A stretch of 7,067 nucleotides of DNA from assembly GCA_035715525.1 (NCBI GenBank), contig DASTLA010000161.1, positions 1-7,067 on the forward strand, in the 5' to 3' direction. This document shows, in pieces, positions 1-5,898 of this stretch. The position numbers were made by a program, and so were the translations under genes. Source of the stretch: JAHBWI01 sp035715525 (lineage in GTDB: Bacteria > Nitrospirota > Nitrospiria > Nitrospirales > Nitrospiraceae). The notes under the pieces were generated by a model. It was not told the DNA's origin. It did no database searches and was given only the letters and a program-made list of their open reading frames with translations. Numbering within the stretch: position 1 is the first letter of the stretch; each line of letters begins with the position of its first letter.

Positions 1-182
1 CGGAGCGCTACCTGCGGTTTGCGCTCACTGAACTCAATTATTTCTCTCGTTCGGAGTCCGAACACGCAGCAAGTCTTCAAGCGTGCTACGACAGAGACGT
101 AGACGAAGCTAAACAGAAAACGTCAAGCCACATTCTGGACGCTGGGAAGGCGTTGGGGCTCCATCTCCGCGGCTTCACTTAG
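1..182 (+). CDS. C-terminal end of an unrecognised protein (cut by window edge)
   Basis: One frame is open from the first bases (complete codons from base 3) to a TAG at 180-182 and gives 59 residues. The other two plus frames meet stops within about 110 bases. The peptide is mixed polar and hydrophobic (it begins ERYLRFALTELNYFSRSE and ends ALGLHLRGFT), reads as helix-forming, and has no low-complexity or shadow-frame character. I do not recognise a family and cannot assign a function; the N-terminal part lies outside the window. About 100 bases separate its stop from the left end of the insertion sequence, so the IS did not interrupt it. Confidence 0.5.
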   Translation, partial: ERYLRFALTELNYFSRSESEHAASLQACYDRDVDEAKQKTSSHILDAGKALGLHLRGFT

Positions 183-279
183 GCGCTGCGAAAGGTGTGG
201 TGGCGAGGACGGTGGTCAAAGAAAACACCAGCACGATCAGTGACTGACCTTCGGGCAAATCTGTCGGGTGGTGGAAGTG

Positions 280-305
280 TGAGCTGCTGCCGGTTTCGTG
301 GACGC
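280..305 (+). repeat. Left terminal inverted repeat (IRL) of the IS3-family element
   Basis: The first 17 bases match the complement of the right end exactly. A three-base mismatch block follows, then GGAC matches again, giving 22 of the first 26 positions. Extending outward past base 280 breaks pairing at once, which fixes the boundary. Confidence 0.9.
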
Positions 306-342
306 CGAGATAAGGTGTTTTTGACGAAGCCGGAGTTTGTGA

Positions 343-633
343 ATGCAGAGAAGGAAATTCAGCCGCGAGTTCAAGCTTGAGGCGGTGAGACTGGTGAAGG
401 AACGAGGCGTGTCGGTCGCCCAGGCTGCCCGCGATCTTGATCTCCATGAGAATGTGTTGCGCAAATGGGTCAGGGACCTGACCGCCGACCCGCAGCATGC
501 CTTTCCCGGTCACGGGCAGATGAAGCCGGAGCAGCTCGAGATCGACCGGCTGCGCAAGGAGGTCGCAAAGCTCAAGGCGGAGCGCGACATCCTAAAAAAG
601 GCCGCAGCCTACTTTGCAAAGGACGCGATATGA
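343..633 (+). CDS. IS3-family transposase OrfA (DNA-binding subunit)
   Basis: This 96-residue protein has the standard IS3 OrfA layout. Residues 7-45 form a helix-turn-helix of the HTH_8/transposase_8 type (SREFKLEAVRLVKERGVSVA, then AARDLDLHENVLRKWV). Residues 64-90 form a leucine-zipper-like coiled coil (EQLEIDRLRKEVAKLKAERD) used for multimerisation. OrfA alone binds the IS ends and tends to inhibit transposition; it also supplies the N-terminal half of the OrfAB transposase. The ATG at 343 has a GGAG at 332-335 with seven bases between, which supports this start. The stop TGA (631-633) overlaps the orfB ATG as ATGA. The frame is intact. Confidence 0.93.
   Translation: MQRRKFSREFKLEAVRLVKERGVSVAQAARDLDLHENVLRKWVRDLTADPQHAFPGHGQMKPEQLEIDRLRKEVAKLKAERDILKKAAAYFAKDAI
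594..600 (+). promoter_or_regulatory. Programmed -1 ribosomal frameshift site (A_AAA_AAG)
   Basis: In the orfA frame the codons here read CTA AAA AAG, giving the heptamer A AAA AAG that IS3-family elements use for -1 slippage. After slipping, translation continues GGC CGC ... directly into the orfB frame, which is open from 465 onward. The predicted OrfAB fusion is about 382 residues, the normal size for an IS3 transposase. No strong downstream stem was seen apart from a weak GGC/GCC pairing at 600-609. Confidence 0.85.
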
Positions 634-1490
634 GGTTCGCCTTCATTGCAAAGCACCGTTCGATCTGGCCGGTGGCATGGCTTTGCGAAGCGCTGGATGT
701 CTCGCGTTCGGGCTTTCATGCCTGGCTCACCCGCACACCCAGCGCTCGGTCACGGCACGACGAGACGCTCCTCGGCGCGATCGATCGAAGCTTCAAGAGC
801 AGCAACCGCACCTATGGCGCACGCCGCATCTGGCACGATGTCCTCGCCGACGGCTTCGCCTGCGGCCTGCACCGCGTCGAGCGGCTGATGCAGGAGAACG
901 GCCTGCGGGCGCGACCACGCCGGCGTGGGCTACCGAAGGACACGGGCGAGCGTGCAGCGGTATCGCAAAACCTTCTCAACCGCGCGTTCGAGGCGTCGGC
1001 CCCGAACCGCAAGTGGGTGGCCGACTTCACCTATCTGTGGACCGCCGAGGGATGGCTTTATGTCGCCGCTGTCATCGACCTGTTCTCCCGCCGCGTCGTC
1101 GGCTGGGCGATGAAGGCCGAGATGACGGCCCAGCTCGTCACGGATGCCCTCATCATGGCGATCTGGAGGAGAGGCAGGCCGGACAGCCTCATGCATCATT
1201 CGGACCAGGGAAGCCAATATACGAGCGAGCAGTTCCAGAGCCTGATGGCTGACCACGGCATCACCTGCTCGATGAGCCGGTCGGGCAATGTCTGGGATAA
1301 TGCAGTGATGGAGAGCTTCTTCTCCTCGCTCAAGACCGAGCGCACAGCCCGCAAGGTCTACAGGACGAGGGACGACGCCAGGGCGGACGTGTTCGACTAC
1401 ATCGAGCGCTTCTACAATCCGCGGCGCAGGCACTCGACACTGGGCTACTTGAGCCCAGTGGAGTTCGAGGAACGAGCTATGTTAGCTTAA
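630..1490 (+). CDS. IS3-family transposase OrfB (DDE integrase-like catalytic subunit)
   Basis: Counting from the ATG at 630, this is a 286-residue protein. Residues about 45-100 match the HTH_21 region (NRTYGARRIW, RVERLMQENGLRARPRRR). The rve-type catalytic core follows, with Asp132 in KWVADFTYLW, Asp192 in HHSDQGSQYTS and Glu228 in WDNAVMESFFSSLK. The second Asp and the Glu are separated by 35 residues, the D,D(35)E signature. The C-terminal YIERFYNPRRRHSTLGYLSP is the characteristic IS3 tail. The catalytic form is probably the OrfAB fusion made by frameshifting at 594-600; separate OrfB may start at 630 by coupling to the orfA stop through the ATGA overlap. The frame also runs upstream to about 465, but only because it is the shifted frame used in the fusion. 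No missing residues or stops are seen. Confidence 0.94.
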   Translation: MRFAFIAKHRSIWPVAWLCEALDVSRSGFHAWLTRTPSARSRHDETLLGAIDRSFKSSNRTYGARRIWHDVLADGFACGLHRVERLMQENGLRARPRRRGLPKDTGERAAVSQNLLNRAFEASAPNRKWVADFTYLWTAEGWLYVAAVIDLFSRRVVGWAMKAEMTAQLVTDALIMAIWRRGRPDSLMHHSDQGSQYTSEQFQSLMADHGITCSMSRSGNVWDNAVMESFFSSLKTERTARKVYRTRDDARADVFDYIERFYNPRRRHSTLGYLSPVEFEERAMLA

Positions 1491-1494
1491 CCTC

Positions 1495-1520
1495 GTGTCC
1501 GAAAAACCGGCAGCAGCTCA
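1495..1520 (-). repeat. Right terminal inverted repeat (IRR) of the IS3-family element
   Basis: The complement of this segment begins TGAGCTGCTGCCGGTTTTT and matches IRL at 22 of 26 positions. It starts four bases after the orfB stop codon, which is the tight packing usual in IS3 elements. Confidence 0.9.
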
Positions 1521-1521
1521 A

Positions 1522-1540
1522 TGGCCGAGAACATCGGCCA
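1522..1540. repeat. Short perfect palindrome beside the right IS end
   Basis: TGGCCGA (1522-1528) and TCGGCCA (1534-1540) pair perfectly across a five-base centre. It begins two bases outside IRR. It could be a hairpin in flanking DNA or part of the insertion target; no T-tract follows, so a terminator is not supported. Confidence 0.45.
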
Positions 1541-1671
1541 GGGAGTTCGGCCTCTCACGGCCAAGCTCGAACGGTTTAAGGTTTGACACGAACCTGCTTG
1601 GACGTGTGTGCGCGAAACCTTTTGCGGGCCAACGCGTTTTTAGTTCCGCCCTGAACGATACCTCGCAAAAG

Positions 1672-1947
1672 ATGAACGACCGACGATTCTCCCGCCCTGT
1701 TTCCTTCCTGCATCACAGTCACATCCGCCACGTCGCGACAGCCTACGAGGCGCTGGAGTGCCTTGACGATCTTTGGGACAGCTCGAGCTGCCGCGAAATG
1801 CGCGCTGCATACCGCGCATGTCGGGATGTGCTGGATGGCATCCGGCCGGCGGTCGATGCAGAGCGGAAATTTCGGAGTGCTCTGAGCCAGGCCGGACTTG
1901 AGATATTCCACTTCCCAAGCTTGACCGCCCAGAAGGCGGCGGCCTGA
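1672..1947 (+). CDS. DUF982-type small protein
   Basis: From the ATG at 1672 this is a 91-residue protein. It fits the rhizobial DUF982 pattern: an N-terminal FSRPVSF strand, the HVATAYEALECLDDLW segment (the family has an EAL..L...W core), a middle helix with YRACRDVLDG (family A...C..AL.G), and ERKFRSALSQAGLEI near the end (family A...F..A..EAG). The molecular function of DUF982 is not established. The frame stays open upstream to a GTG at 1495, but that start lies inside the IS right end and the extra 59 residues look non-native, so the ATG at 1672 is preferred despite a weak ribosome-binding site. The IS sits 151 bases upstream and may have separated the gene from its native promoter. A weak GCAGC/GCTGC stem lies just after the stop (1954-1970) without a T-tract. 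Confidence 0.75.
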   Translation: MNDRRFSRPVSFLHHSHIRHVATAYEALECLDDLWDSSSCREMRAAYRACRDVLDGIRPAVDAERKFRSALSQAGLEIFHFPSLTAQKAAA

Positions 1948-2143
1948 GGGTGTGCAGCCGTACATGCTGCGTATCCGCATCTGAACCAAAGGCGGGTCCG
2001 TTTCGCTTTGTGAGCGGACGGTCTGTCTCAATCAGCAGAAATTGATCCGAAAATCTTGAACTTCTCGAAATCTGCATAGGGGATAGGCGATCAACTCGCG
2101 TTCGGCGAGGAAGGAAGGCTCCGGACCGAGTGCGCCACCGGCA

Positions 2144-2669
2144 TCAAGAAACAGCCACCACATATTGGAGAATGCCCCCCACGTATGCGGCCGAACCGAT
2201 CAGACAAGTTTGACGCCCTCCGTTCGGTGCTATCTCGAAGAGATGCTCGTTGTGAACGACCGCGCTCGCCGGTCTGCGGATCAAGTTCGCACTCAAAGGT
2301 GAAATCTGTCCAGGTATCTACGACTCGGGCCAGGCCCGAACCGGTGAGCAACCGATTAGTATTGAGTTGAAGAGTGGCGGGATCGTCAGTGCCGAGGAAA
2401 ACTCGGTCGGCCTCTCCATTCCATTTCTTGAGCTCGCGCGCAGCAAGAGGTTTGCATATGATCTCAGCCACCTTCTTTGGCCTGCTGCGGTCATCTTTGT
2501 TGGGATGTTGTTCAGATCTTTCTTGGCAGGACCTGGTCGACTGCGTTGAAGGCATCGTCGATCTCTTCCTGCGACTGACTTTCTGGCCGAGCGACAGGGA
2601 TTCGGACAAGCCGGCTCTTGGCCGCTCACCTGGCGGACCTCGAACCGCCACCAGGCAAGAAGCGAGCAT
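2144..2669 (-). pseudogene. Frameshifted remnant of an unrecognised gene
   Basis: On the minus strand a frame from 2669 holds a clearly protein-like core at about 2471-2265 (VAEIICKPLAARELKKWNGE, then a segment ending VVDTWTDFTFECELDPQTGE). After that point the open frame turns into Arg/Ser-rich sequence typical of wrong-frame reading. Dropping one base at about 2264 restores a balanced, GC3-rich frame (AVVHNEHLFEIAPNGG ... LQYVVAVS) that stops at 2146-2144. The N-terminal 60 residues or so are also implausible, and another minus frame carries coding-like sequence at 2625-2512, so at least two frame changes are likely. The W..FTFEC.LD pattern is reminiscent of small exported alphaproteobacterial domains (perhaps DUF930-like), but I cannot name the family. 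The alternative is an intact gene running to 2091 with an unusual C-terminus. Confidence 0.4.
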
Positions 2670-2810
2670 GAAGCGATGCAGACCTAACAGAGATCATCGT
2701 GGGACCACAGCCGAACACGCCTATTTTCGGCAAGCTGGCGTCAAAAATGATTCAAGCTTTCAAGCGGCAATGACGCATCGCGATACAAGACAGATCGGAC
2801 ATTGCAATGG

Positions 2811-3389
2811 CTATCTTCGGGTTAGCGACCAAAGTCGCCTTCGATCCGAGGCGGTTGCCTGCCGGTTGATGATCATACGTCCTTGAGCATCTCTCATTTC
2901 GTAACGCCCAGCACCGATCTCCTCCTTCATGCCATTCCTATGCTGTACTTCGATCGAAGATCCACGAACAGTGACGGAATCTATCTTCGACGCAGGCCCA
3001 CGCTGCGAGGTAGCGGTGCTCGTACCCGGGTTCGCTGCACCGCTACCGCTTCCGGCACTGCCGCTGCCATTTCCGCTGGCCCCGGTGTTGCTTTCACTGC
3101 CATTTCCGTTACCGCCGCCATTACCGTTCCCATTCCCGTTACCCCCGCCGTTCCCACTCCCATTTCCTCCGCCGTTGCCGTTGCCGCCACCATTGCCGCC
3201 GCCGTTCCCACCCCCATTGCCATTGCCACCACCATTACCGCTGCCACCACCGTTGCCATTCCCACCGCCGTTGGCCTGAGCGAATGACGTGCCGCACTTG
3301 AGAGCACACAGGCATGCGGCGCCGGCTTGCGCCATCGCGACCACAAACGCTCTCCTGGAGATCGGAGATTGGAAGGGCTTCTGACCCAT
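2811..3389 (-). CDS. Tat-exported Gly/Asn-repeat protein with conserved C-terminal domain
   Basis: This 192-residue protein has three parts. Residues 1-39 are a signal peptide with a twin-arginine motif (SRRAFVV, residues 11-17), a hydrophobic stretch and a likely cleavage after SFAQA at 39. Residues 40-97 are an almost pure Gly/Asn tract (GGGNG and NG units), followed by a Ser/Gly/Asn linker to about 125. Residues 138-192 form a compact, non-repetitive domain (SVTVRGSSIEVQHRNGMKEE, then RYEMRDAQGRMIINRQATAS) resembling tails I associate with exported rhizobial proteins, where an I..GRYE..D..GR pattern recurs. The function is unknown; a cell-envelope or secreted structural role is an inference. 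The start ATG is chosen because it places the twin-arginine motif correctly; the ribosome-binding site is weak. The other long frames over the repeat are Pro- or Ala-rich shadows of it. Cys26, Cys28 and Cys32 in the signal region are unusual. Confidence 0.75.
   Translation of the reverse strand: MGQKPFQSPISRRAFVVAMAQAGAACLCALKCGTSFAQANGGGNGNGGGSGNGGGNGNGGGNGGGNGGGNGNGGGNGSGNGGGNGNGNGNGGGNGNGSESNTGASGNGSGSAGSGSGAANPGTSTATSQRGPASKIDSVTVRGSSIEVQHRNGMKEEIGAGRYEMRDAQGRMIINRQATASDRRRLWSLTRR
3099..3272 (-). repeat. Gly/Asn codon repeat tract
   Basis: This imperfect short-period repeat encodes residues 40-97 of the exported protein, built from GGN and AAY codons in units such as NGGG and NG with a few Ser substitutions. 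Varying third bases show that it is not a fresh perfect microsatellite. It should be prone to in-frame length change because the units are multiples of three. Confidence 0.85.
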
Positions 3390-3959
3390 TGCTCAGCCGT
3401 CCGGTGTTGGGACTAATTCCTTGTTCCATAAAGCTAACGATGTCTGCCGCCGCGTCAACAAAGACGCCCGCCGGCTTGGTGAGGCCGACGGGCTGTATCC
3501 GTGCAGGAAGGGACAATACAGCACGGAATTCCTATGATTGTTCGTCGTGGCTCGTATGATGCGTATTAGAGCCAGCTCATGGCAAAGAATCCTATATACA
3601 ACCCTAGCACCGGCCAGAGCAGCCATCGCGCTTCATGTATACTCTTGTGCATTGTCGGACCTCGCCGTTGAATACTTGTTGGCGATAAATGCGCCAAGCT
3701 TTTCGGGTGTTCCCCCGAACAGTATTCAGTGGACCTTTGCCGAGGATCGAATAGGACCTAAGTCTGGCCATCGCGTATCGTTAGTCGGGGTGCGGATACG
3801 GACGGGAGCCGACGCGAGAACTTCGGCTTTTGACCTGCGTTCTGTGGCCTTGTCCTGCCCGGATGTGTTTCGGCCGGCGGGAACGCAGGGGCCGCAACGG
3901 GACGGGTAGCACACACAGGGCGACGGGTGGCGTTCGCATGGCAGCGCCATTGCGCTAGC
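3390..3959. other. 570-base stretch without a convincing gene
   Basis: Open frames occur on both strands (for example plus 3538-3909 from a TTG, and minus 3626-3393 and 3516-3235), but they lack coding-like codon bias, good starts or recognisable motifs. One minus frame reads PVGLTKPAGVFVDAAADIVS at about 3490-3430 and looks somewhat protein-like, but it then runs into the start of the repeat protein in the wrong frame. The main visible element is the hairpin at 3466-3493. Confidence 0.5.
3466..3493. repeat. Strong GC-rich hairpin
   Basis: GCCCGCCGGC (3466-3475) pairs with GCCGACGGGC (3484-3493) at nine of ten positions around an eight-base loop. On the minus strand it is followed by GTCTTTGTT, only loosely T-rich, so a factor-independent terminator is possible but weak. 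It lies about 75 bases upstream of the exported repeat-protein start, where it could also act in the 5' leader. The arm sequence GCCGACGGG recurs at 5652 and 5870. Confidence 0.5.
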
Positions 3960-4754
3960 CTACATGTGGGCCTCTTCCACATTTATGCGTCGATAGATTG
4001 CCTCCGCAAAGGAATAGATCGCAAAGGCGATCAGGCCGATGCCTGCCAGGCTCAGCAGTAGCCATCCAAGCGGCAACCCCTGCACAAACTCAAGCGCCGT
4101 TTTCAAACTCGCTTCTTCGCCGCCGCGAAAGGAACGGGTCGCGAACAGGAAAGCCGTTACGAGGAAAACCGCCCCTCGCGCAATGAGGCCAGTCTTTGCA
4201 ATGGGATGTATGGCCTTCATCGCCCTGTCGTCGGCGTCGAGATATTTCGCGTATCGTTCGCGCACGGCCTTGACAATATGTGCGGTCCCTACGCCTGCCA
4301 GTGCTAATGCCAACCCTGCAGCGATCCAGCGGCCACCGACAAATCCGGCAAGCATCTGTGCCCATTCGCCGCTGTTTCCGCCGCCCTGTCGCGAGGCGCC
4401 CAGCGCGAGCGACCAGGTATAGGAGGCCAGACCCGCATAGATGAGGCCGCTGACGAGAAGCCCTCCTCGGATCGCCAGGCCCTTCGCATCCGTTCCGTGA
4501 CGGTCAGTGTCAAAGCCAGCTTGGACCAGCCGCCATAATGCGTAGAACACGAAACCGGCGATCAGCGCATAAGCCAGCACTCTGCCGGCACCGCTCGAAA
4601 GCAGCAGCATCAACGCATCGCGAGATCCCATAGCCTCGCCGCTGCCGATCGCGGCCAACGCTGCAAAGAATCCAATCACGCTGTAGATCAGCCCTCGCGC
4701 CGCGTAACCTGCCCGGGCGAGCGTACGAAACCATTCGCGCATTTCTCTGACCAT
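3960..4754 (-). CDS. DUF1206-type six-helix membrane protein
   Basis: This 264-residue protein fits DUF1206, which consists of three repeats of a two-helix unit. Hydrophobic segments lie at about 19-38, 57-76, 97-119, 142-162, 189-207 and 228-252. The repeat starts are visible as ARAGYAARGLIY (13-24), GLAIRGGLLVSGLIYAGLA (92-110) and AKTGLIARGAVFLVTA (186-201). The protein should sit in the inner membrane; the biochemical role of the family is unknown. The ATG at 4754 is preferred because AGGCGG lies about eight bases upstream; a second ATG four codons in is the alternative. Length and content look complete, with no stops or odd insertions. It appears to be transcribed alone: its downstream neighbour on the same strand is 570 bases away. 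Confidence 0.85.
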   Translation of the reverse strand: MVREMREWFRTLARAGYAARGLIYSVIGFFAALAAIGSGEAMGSRDALMLLLSSGAGRVLAYALIAGFVFYALWRLVQAGFDTDRHGTDAKGLAIRGGLLVSGLIYAGLASYTWSLALGASRQGGGNSGEWAQMLAGFVGGRWIAAGLALALAGVGTAHIVKAVRERYAKYLDADDRAMKAIHPIAKTGLIARGAVFLVTAFLFATRSFRGGEEASLKTALEFVQGLPLGWLLLSLAGIGLIAFAIYSFAEAIYRRINVEEAHM

Positions 4755-4855
4755 TATTGGTTCCGCCTGTCATTGATAGATCGGAGAGAAATGCGCGACG
4801 TGGAGATTGCGTTCCTGAGGCACCGTCGACTAGGTGCTAAAGGCGTAGTAAAGCT

Positions 4856-5299
4856 ATGTCCCTTCATCGCTGGGGCCCTTGCGAAGATAACTGCGCGCAA
4901 CGGCTGGAATGGGAGCTTCTGGCGAACTCGAGCACGAGCCTTTGTCGCCCATCTCACAGCAAGAGAAAGGGCGGACTGCCAGTCCGATCGGCTGCTTACC
5001 CGCTCTTAAAGATTGCGATCGTCACTTCGGTCGACAGCACCGCGATCTCGTTCACCTACTCGATTGTCACGAACCGGAAGGACGGTTGTCCCCCAAGGGC
5101 GGGCGACATTTGTCAAAGCGTTCAAGCTACTATCGCCTACGACGCCCGGGAAAAATCGTGGCTGGCTACTATGAGCGTACGCGCAGGGACGAGAGACGTG
5201 CACAGGGACTGGATCAGGTTGTGCGAGGCGAAGGCGACGAGTGCGCTGAATGCGCTCGCAACACGGTTTGGAACGCGTTCGCGATTTGTGACAGCATGA
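4856..5299 (+). CDS. Doubtful hypothetical protein
   Basis: This open frame gives 147 residues. The C-terminal two thirds (from about 4991) use G or C in many third positions and read like protein: IAIVTSVDSTAISFTYSIV, then WLATMSVRAGTRDVHRDWI and ALNALATRFGTRS. The first 45 residues (Cys/Ser/Arg-rich) do not, and no good ribosome-binding site precedes 4856, so the real start may be later or the gene may be a remnant. A competing frame, 4909-5364, overlaps it; its final 22 codons start with an ATG that overlaps this stop as ATGA (5296-5299). No family is recognised. It may instead be non-coding. Confidence 0.33.
   Translation: MSLHRWGPCEDNCAQRLEWELLANSSTSLCRPSHSKRKGGLPVRSAAYPLLKIAIVTSVDSTAISFTYSIVTNRKDGCPPRAGDICQSVQATIAYDAREKSWLATMSVRAGTRDVHRDWIRLCEAKATSALNALATRFGTRSRFVTA
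4972..4986. repeat. Perfect six-base-pair hairpin
   Basis: CGGACT (4972-4977) and AGTCCG (4981-4986) are perfect complements around a three-base loop GCC. No T-tract follows on either side. It lies inside the doubtful frame 4856-5299, near the point where the coding-like sequence begins. Confidence 0.35.
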
Positions 5300-5647
5300 C
5301 TGAGGTGGATGTTGCTCTCGCGACTGCGCTCAGCTTCATTGTCAGAGCCTCAAAACGGTCTTGACACTATTCCCAGCCCATATCAGTACGCTGGCGCATG
5401 ACGCAGTCAACGTTGTCATTTTCCGTTGAGCTGCCGAGCCGGAGGCAAGGATGCCACGCCCGCTCGCCCGACCGGCGTTGCGAGTGAAACAGCGCCGCCT
5501 TCATCTACCATGTTGTTTAGGAAACCCGCTGCTGATGTGCCAGGCACTTCCCTGTGTTCTTTGCACGCCTCGTCTCAACAAACGGCGTTTCCGGTTGCTC
5601 CTATACGCCTTGCAACGCGCGGGCTGCGGTTCAACGTCGGGTGTGCA

Positions 5648-5667
5648 GCGGCCGACGGGATGGGCCC
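5648..5667 (+). repeat. 20-base direct repeat, copy 1
   Basis: The segment begins GCGGCCGACGGGA and ends GCCC; it matches 5866-5885 at 18 of 20 positions, 218 bases apart. Confidence 0.6.
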
Positions 5668-5830
5668 GGTTGGGGACAGGTCCGCAGCCAACAATGTTCC
5701 GCAAATCTGATGGAAAGAGAAGCCCCGCCGACATCACCGGATGTAGGGGAACGACGACGGGGCCAGGTGATGGGGCCACGCTGCATCAGCCCCGGCGACA
5801 TGATTCCAGCAAATGTCCGGAAAAGAAACC

Positions 5831-5877
5831 CCCGTCGGCCACTACTCAGTAGGTTGGGAGCAGGTGCGGCCGACGGG
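5831..5877. repeat. Long-loop perfect inverted repeat with inner palindrome
   Basis: CCCGTCGGCC (5831-5840) and GGCCGACGGG (5868-5877) are perfect ten-base complements. The 27-base loop contains a second palindrome, CTACTCAGTAG (5842-5852). The right arm belongs to copy 2 of the 20-base repeat. Six T residues occur at 5919-5924, too far away for a simple terminator. It could be a structured RNA, a protein-binding site or an intergenic repeat element. Confidence 0.5.
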
Positions 5878-5885
5878 AAGAGCCC
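5866..5885 (+). repeat. 20-base direct repeat, copy 2
   Basis: This copy matches 5648-5667 at 18 of 20 positions; the two differences fall in the short spacer between GCCGACGGGA and GCCC. It overlaps the right arm of the inverted repeat at 5831-5877. Confidence 0.6.
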
Positions 5886-5898
5886 TCAGGGAGAAAAC

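Larger units (their letters stand above)
280..1520 (+). mobile_element. Complete IS3-family insertion sequence, about 1241 bp
   Basis: The element is bounded by terminal inverted repeats that start 5'-TGAGCTGCTGCCGGTTT at 280 and end with the complement at 1520. Between them lie orfA and orfB in the usual IS3 arrangement, overlapping by four bases, with a -1 slippery heptamer near the end of orfA. The 5'-TG...CA-3' termini, the length, the DDE spacing in OrfB and the leucine-zipper-like OrfA all fit the IS3 family; OrfA looks most like the IS3 subgroup. Both frames are uninterrupted, so the copy may be active. The flanking triplets are GTG on the left (277-279) and ATG on the right (1521-1523), so the expected 3-bp target duplication is not perfect. 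The element sits between a gene end and a DUF982-type gene, in sequence that appears intergenic. Confidence 0.93.
5300..5898. other. About 600 bases without a convincing gene
   Basis: Frames at 5426-5710, 5451-5852 and 5554-5970 (+) and 5779-5501 (-) overlap one another, lack ribosome-binding sites, and read as Cys/Arg/Pro-rich shadow peptides. The stretch instead contains GC-rich palindromes and a near-exact 20-base repeat (5648-5667 and 5866-5885). Confidence 0.5.

Noticed and set aside
175..513. Minus-strand 112-codon frame with a hydrophobic C-terminal end
   Set aside because: It crosses the left IS boundary and overlaps orfA antisense. Joining its tail to the right flank gives an open frame but no recognisable protein.
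614..1433. Long frames inside orfB on both strands (for example plus 614-1252, minus 1433-930)
   Set aside because: They are Arg/Pro/His-rich shadows of the orfB reading frame, which has all DDE catalytic motifs.
1583..1611. TTGACA at 1583-1588 as a promoter for the DUF982-type gene
   Set aside because: No acceptable -10 hexamer lies 16-18 bases downstream.
1996..2019. GTCCG/CGGAC stem after the DUF982-type gene as a terminator
   Set aside because: Only five base pairs and no T-tract.
1576..2077. Two minus-strand frames antisense to the DUF982-type gene
   Set aside because: Their composition is shadow-like and the plus-strand protein fits a known family.
2929..3346. Proline-rich (plus 2929-3279), Ala/Thr-rich (plus 2883-3287) and Met/Ala/Val-rich (minus 3346-2981) frames
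   Set aside because: These are automatic by-products of the Gly/Asn codon repeat; the minus 2811-3389 frame has a proper signal peptide and a non-repetitive tail.
3538..3909. Plus-strand 123-codon frame in the spacer before the DUF1206 gene
   Set aside because: It has a TTG start, no ribosome-binding site, no codon bias and no family-like motif.
4090..4773. Frames overlapping the DUF1206 gene in other registers
   Set aside because: The DUF1206 frame shows three internal repeats and six membrane segments; the others are Arg-rich and lack motifs.
5648..5885. CRISPR array
   Set aside because: Only two near-identical 20-base units 218 bases apart; no regular spacers and no cas genes.
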